NCBI RefSeq assembly: GCF_004000845.1
Contig: NZ_BIMA01000056.1
Coordinates: forward strand, 1-44,287
Source: Paenibacillus koleovorans NBRC 103111
Lineage (GTDB): Bacteria > Bacillota > Bacilli > Paenibacillales > NBRC-103111
Length of the DNA: 44,287 bases
Reading direction: 5' to 3'
The position numbers and the translations under genes are program-made. Below, piece by piece: positions 41,713 through 44,287 of this stretch (position 1 is the first letter of the stretch; each line of letters begins with the position of its first letter). The notes below the pieces were generated by a model. The model was not told the origin of the DNA. It made no database searches and saw only the letters and a list, made by a program, of their open reading frames with translations.

Positions 41713-42474
41713 TTATGGAGTGGAACCTTTAAAAATGGCAGCGAGCTCCACAGCTAGTCCTGAAAACAAGAAAGAATGCGCGATTTCGTTATTTTTATAG
41801 GTAACATTCTGGCTGATGGATTGATTTTCGAATAAATAGACGGTAATCTCTTTATTCAACGGGTTTACAATCCAGTATTCTTTAATACCGCAGCACATGT
41901 AAAGATCGAGCTTTTTCACTAGATCCTTTCGACGTGAGCTTTCTGAAATGATTTCAACTACCAGTGATGGGATGCCCTGGTAGTAATCATTCTCGTCCAG
42001 GTGCTCCTCCAGGTCACAAATGACCATTATATCCGGCTGAACGACGTTCTTCCTCTCCGGAGACCGATAGAGCTTAATGTCGTAAGGTGCTACAAGCGGA
42101 GTACACTTGCTCCCCCGAAACCAGTTGTAAAGGATTACAGTCAGTTCAATCTGAGCGATCTGGTGCGCTGTTCTGGGCGACGCCAGCAAATAAATTTCCC
42201 CATCAATGTACTCGTATCGGTCTTCAGAATGTTCAACCAGCTCCATATACTCTTCAAAAGTTGCCTTGCGCCCCTCGACGTTATAAGGCGCCGGCTGTTC
42301 CATCACCTTATTCGACTTCGACTTCGACACAGTTACGAAATCTGATGATTCATCTATAATACCGGACAATTTCGCGATCTCGGTTCCGTTTCGTGTCACA
42401 ATAATATCTTCATGAGCCGCAAGCATCAAATACTTCCCGAAATTGTTCTGCAATTCAGTGGAGCTTATCTTCAT
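41713..42474 (-). CDS. Phd/YefM antitoxin domain fused to a Uma2 (PD-(D/E)XK-like) domain
   Basis: A 253-aa fusion. Residues 1-45 are a Phd/YefM antitoxin-type DNA-binding domain (MKISSTELQNNFGKYLMLA, IIVTRNGTEIAKL). A linker (~46-68) leads to a Uma2 domain of about 185 residues, with RYEYIDGEIYLLASPRTAHQ (His104), VVQPDIMVI (Pro-Asp at 147-148), VVEIISESS (Glu174) and the KKLDLYMCCGIKEYWIVNP end, all hallmarks of the Uma2 restriction-endonuclease-like family. In TA systems Phd/YefM represses its own promoter and neutralises a toxin; here the partner would be the attached nuclease-like domain. ATG 42474 follows GGGGG. A perfect palindrome lies just upstream. Confidence 0.85.
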   Translation of the reverse strand: MKISSTELQNNFGKYLMLAAHEDIIVTRNGTEIAKLSGIIDESSDFVTVSKSKSNKVMEQPAPYNVEGRKATFEEYMELVEHSEDRYEYIDGEIYLLASPRTAHQIAQIELTVILYNWFRGSKCTPLVAPYDIKLYRSPERKNVVQPDIMVICDLEEHLDENDYYQGIPSLVVEIISESSRRKDLVKKLDLYMCCGIKEYWIVNPLNKEITVYLFENQSISQNVTYKNNEIAHSFLFSGLAVELAAIFKGSTP

Positions 42475-42487
42475 AAACAAAGCCCCC

Positions 42488-42517
42488 TTAGCTATAATAG
42501 CTAAAATAGATATTTTA
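42488..42517. promoter_or_regulatory. Palindromic operator upstream of the Phd-Uma2 gene
   Basis: TTAGCTATAATAGCTAA (42488-42504) is a perfect 17-base palindrome. It abuts a second, TAAAATAGATATTTTA (42502-42517; seven-base arms). Both lie 14-43 bases upstream of the ATG, where Phd/YefM proteins usually bind to repress their own transcription. Confidence 0.6.
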
Positions 42518-42551
42518 ACTATACAAATTTTAATAAAAGATGTCAAACATG

Positions 42552-42586
42552 CCAAAGAAACCGTCCCTGCTACAATCGGAAACGGT
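42552..42586 (-). terminator. Probable terminator after sspI
   Basis: On the minus strand ACCGTTTC pairs with GGGACGGT (two G-U pairs), followed by TTTCTTT. Confidence 0.5.
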
Positions 42587-42610
42587 GCTTTGCATACAGG
42601 ATTCTCAGGT

Positions 42611-42871
42611 TCAGTTAAGCGGAGTGGTCGACGGGTGCTCTTCAAGCGGGCTGACCGGTTCCCGCAAGTCGAGCTGCTCCTTCAACGTTTGCGCTAGCTG
42701 GGCCTGCACATCCTCCGGGGTATGCTCCCAGATGATCTCGAACAGAACGCCCAAGCCCGGCAAAGCCAGCTCGTCTCCATGCAGCGAATCGGTAAGGAGC
42801 TCCTGCAGCTCGCCCGCCGATTTTCCGTGCACCCGATTCACGATCGCTTGTCTCAAATTCAGGTGAATCAT
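42611..42871 (-). CDS. sspI: Small acid-soluble spore protein SspI
   Basis: An 86-aa protein closely following the known SspI pattern: MIHLNLRQAIVNRVHGK at the start, the helix ELQELLTDSLHGDELALPGLGVLFEIIWEHT and a charged end (LKEQLDLREP). SspI is a minor spore-core protein made in the forespore. ATG 42871 is chosen because GGAGG lies about nine bases upstream; the longer frame (from 42922) has no RBS. About fifteen residues at the C-terminus extend beyond the Bacillus protein. It identifies the organism as an endospore former. Confidence 0.92.
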   Translation of the reverse strand: MIHLNLRQAIVNRVHGKSAGELQELLTDSLHGDELALPGLGVLFEIIWEHTPEDVQAQLAQTLKEQLDLREPVSPLEEHPSTTPLN

Positions 42872-43002
42872 GCCGTATTTCCTCCAGGGTCGACTTGTAG
42901 GCGCTGTATGCTGTGCCAGCATAAGGCAACTGGAATAGGATGCTGCATTTGAGGCGGAAACATGTATGGCGAACGGAGGATGGGGATGCGGGGAACTTGT
43001 GG

Positions 43003-43008
43003 TATAAT
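43003..43008 (+). promoter_or_regulatory. Extended -10 promoter of the KtrA/KtrC-type gene
   Basis: TGGTATAAT gives a TG-extended consensus -10 at 43003-43008, 46 bases before the start codon. No -35 of note. Confidence 0.5.
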
Positions 43009-43053
43009 ACGGGAAAAGACGATCTGCACGGTTGCGGGAGGAGAGGCGGGCGT

Positions 43054-43716
43054 ATGAAAGCGAAGCAGTTTGCCATTATCGGGATGGGGCGTTTCGGCTC
43101 CAGTGTCGCCAAGTCGTTGCACGGACTCGGGTATGAAGTGCTGGCAATCGACTCCAGCGAGTCCCGTACGCATGAAGTGGTGAATTGGGTCACTCATGCG
43201 GTTCAAGCGGACTCGACGGACGAGGATGCGTTGCGTGCTCTCGGCGTTCGGAACTTCGATGTCGTCGTCGTGGCAATCGGCCAGGATATTCAGTCCAGCA
43301 TTCTGACAACGCTTATTTTGAAAGACATGGGTGTCCCAACCCTGATTGTGAAGGCGCAGAATGAACTGCACGGGAAGGTGCTGAAGAAGATCGGCGCGGA
43401 TAAAATCATATACCCGGAACGCGATATGGGCGTGAGGGTGGCGCATAATTTGATTTCTCCCAACATTCTGGATCATATCGAGCTGTCCGAAGACTATTCC
43501 ATCGTGGAGATTCGCGCCACCAGCGGGTTGATCGGCAAAAACCTGCGGGAGCTCGACATTCGGGCCCAATACGGCTGCAACGTGATGGCGATCAAAACGG
43601 GGGACAAAATGAACATTGCCCCGCATGCGGACGATCGGCTCAAGCCGGAGGATATATTGGTCGTCGTGGGACGGAACGATAATTTGCAGCAATTTGAGCG
43701 CCAGTTTTCGGAGTGA
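43054..43716 (+). CDS. Potassium channel regulator, KtrA/KtrC (TrkA-N/TrkA-C) type
   Basis: A 220-aa cytoplasmic RCK protein that gates a KtrB/KtrD-type potassium channel. The TrkA-N Rossmann domain opens with FAIIGMGRFGSSVAKSL (GxGxxG, residues 6-22) and has the acidic end of strand 2 (LAIDSSESR); HAVQADSTDEDALRALGV binds nucleotide (ATP/ADP in KtrA, c-di-AMP in the C-terminal domain). The C-terminal TrkA-C domain is YSIVEIRATSGLIGKNLRELDIRAQYGCNVMAIK. Length equals KtrA/KtrC (~221). The channel gene is not next to it, as in KtrC of Bacillus subtilis. GGGAGGAG precedes the ATG. Confidence 0.9.
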   Translation: MKAKQFAIIGMGRFGSSVAKSLHGLGYEVLAIDSSESRTHEVVNWVTHAVQADSTDEDALRALGVRNFDVVVVAIGQDIQSSILTTLILKDMGVPTLIVKAQNELHGKVLKKIGADKIIYPERDMGVRVAHNLISPNILDHIELSEDYSIVEIRATSGLIGKNLRELDIRAQYGCNVMAIKTGDKMNIAPHADDRLKPEDILVVVGRNDNLQQFERQFSE

Positions 43717-43749
43717 GGGACTTAAGAACGTATGAAGGAGCCAGGTTCG

Positions 43750-44287
43750 GTGGAAATCGCATCGCTACAAAACGCTAAAGTAAAAACGTGGAGCCGCTTG
43801 CTGGAGCGCAAGGGGCGGGACCAGCTTGGGCAGTTTCTGGTGGAGGGCACGCATCTCGTGCTCGAGGCTTTGCGCTCCGGCGCCGAGGTGGAGACGGTCG
43901 CGTACTCGTCGGAGCGCGGCATCCCGGACGAGCTGAGCGAGCTGCGGACGAGCCCGGCCGGCGAGGCGGCGGAGTGGGTGAGCGTGAGCGAGGCCGTGTT
44001 GGCCAAGTGCACGGACGCGCAGACGCCCCAGGCGGTGTTCGCGGTCGTGCGCAAGCCGCGTTGGCGGCTGGAGCTGCTATGGGGCGGCGCTGGGGCGGAT
44101 GCTGGCGACGGCGTAGGCACGAGCGGCACTGGGGAAGGCGAGGAGCGAGCAAGCGGACGGCGCGATGGTGTTGCTGGCGCGGGAACCAGCATAAATGGCG
44201 TAGGCCCGGGTGGCGGCGTTGAAGTCGAGAAGCGAGCAGACTGGCGGCACGAGGGTGGTGCTGGTGCGAGAGCGGGAGCCGATGTAT
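43750..44287 (+). CDS. TrmH/SpoU-family RNA 2'-O-methyltransferase, truncated by window edge
   Basis: The first 179 residues of an rRNA/tRNA methyltransferase of the RlmB/YsgA group. The start MEIASLQNAKVKTWSRLLERKGR, then FLVEGTHLVLEAL and the AKCTDAQTPQAVFAVVRK segment form the substrate-binding N-terminal domain. The SpoU catalytic knot domain should follow, but an unusual Gly/Ala-rich insertion begins at about residue 115 and runs past the end of the window. GTG 43750 is preferred because AAGGAG is nine bases upstream; ATG 43732 in frame is possible. Located 33 bases after the Ktr gene. Confidence 0.88.
   Translation, partial: MEIASLQNAKVKTWSRLLERKGRDQLGQFLVEGTHLVLEALRSGAEVETVAYSSERGIPDELSELRTSPAGEAAEWVSVSEAVLAKCTDAQTPQAVFAVVRKPRWRLELLWGGAGADAGDGVGTSGTGEGEERASGRRDGVAGAGTSINGVGPGGGVEVEKRADWRHEGGAGARAGADV
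44110..44283 (+). repeat. 87-bp imperfect tandem repeat inside the methyltransferase gene
   Basis: Two copies of a unit starting GGCGTAGGC at 44110 and 44197, exactly 87 bases (29 codons) apart. They keep the frame and encode GVGTSGTGEGEERAS... and GVGPGGGVEVEKRAD..., with GAAG-CGAG-AGCGAGCA and CGGC-CGA-GGTG blocks conserved in DNA. A weaker partial copy precedes them (GGGGCGGATGCTGGCGAC). They expand a Gly-rich linker between the two domains of the enzyme. Confidence 0.75.

Overview
The window looks like a chromosomal segment from a spore-forming Bacillota bacterium, most likely Paenibacillus or a close relative. Reasons: a YjcZ-type sporulation microprotein, an SspI-type small acid-soluble spore protein, a LiaFSR envelope-stress system, strong AGGAGG ribosome binding sites, several TTG/GTG starts, and an LplABC-type sugar importer without its own ATPase. 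Base composition is mixed: the housekeeping ends (moeA, zwf, prfC, the rRNA methyltransferase) are GC-rich, while the block from about 6.9 to 18 kb is visibly more AT-rich. No tRNA, rRNA, CRISPR array, transposase or integrase was seen. All identifications rest on reading the sequence; no database was searched.

Layout. (1) 1-5.8 kb: the 3' end of moeA, a YjcZ microprotein, a secreted NlpC/P60 hydrolase with three SH3 domains, an Eis-like acetyltransferase that overlaps tail-to-tail with an exported hypothetical protein, and a Gfo/Idh/MocA oxidoreductase. (2) 5.85-6.9 kb: gene debris (a GNAT fragment joined out of frame to an FG-GAP-like tail). (3) 6.9-31.8 kb: a carbohydrate-catabolic island. 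A 1518-aa exported PcRGLX/YetA-type lyase diverges from a membrane-bound AraC-type sensor-regulator. A 14-gene run on the plus strand follows: two permeases and a lipoprotein binding protein, two Gfo/Idh oxidoreductases, a cytoplasmic PcRGLX/YetA paralogue, a creatininase-family hydrolase, a GNAT-like acyltransferase-domain protein, a ceramidase-like protein, an MGH1/GH63-like glycoside hydrolase, a formylglycine-type sulfatase, a D-2-hydroxyacid dehydrogenase, a zinc alcohol dehydrogenase, an SDR and a YciI-like protein. (4) 32.1-36.9 kb: a hybrid Lia/Psp envelope-stress operon (LiaI-like, PspA, PspC-domain, second PspA, LiaF, LiaS, LiaR). (5) 37-44.3 kb: a 29-aa membrane microprotein, a GNAT, a lysine-rich hypothetical, zwf, prfC, a Phd/YefM-Uma2 fusion, sspI, a KtrA/KtrC-type potassium-channel regulator, and a 5'-complete TrmH/SpoU methyltransferase running off the end.

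The most interesting part is the 25-kb island. Its two lyase paralogues (one secreted, one cytoplasmic), an importer, a sulfatase, a glycosidase-like enzyme, deacylase/amidohydrolase-like enzymes and five oxidoreductases suggest stepwise breakdown of a decorated (possibly sulfated and acylated) glycan. The same GAATTTGAAT-like direct repeats lie in front of both the exported lyase and the importer operon, next to cre-like sites and promoter elements. This suggests one regulon under the AraC-type sensor and CcpA. The substrate is not determinable from sequence alone.
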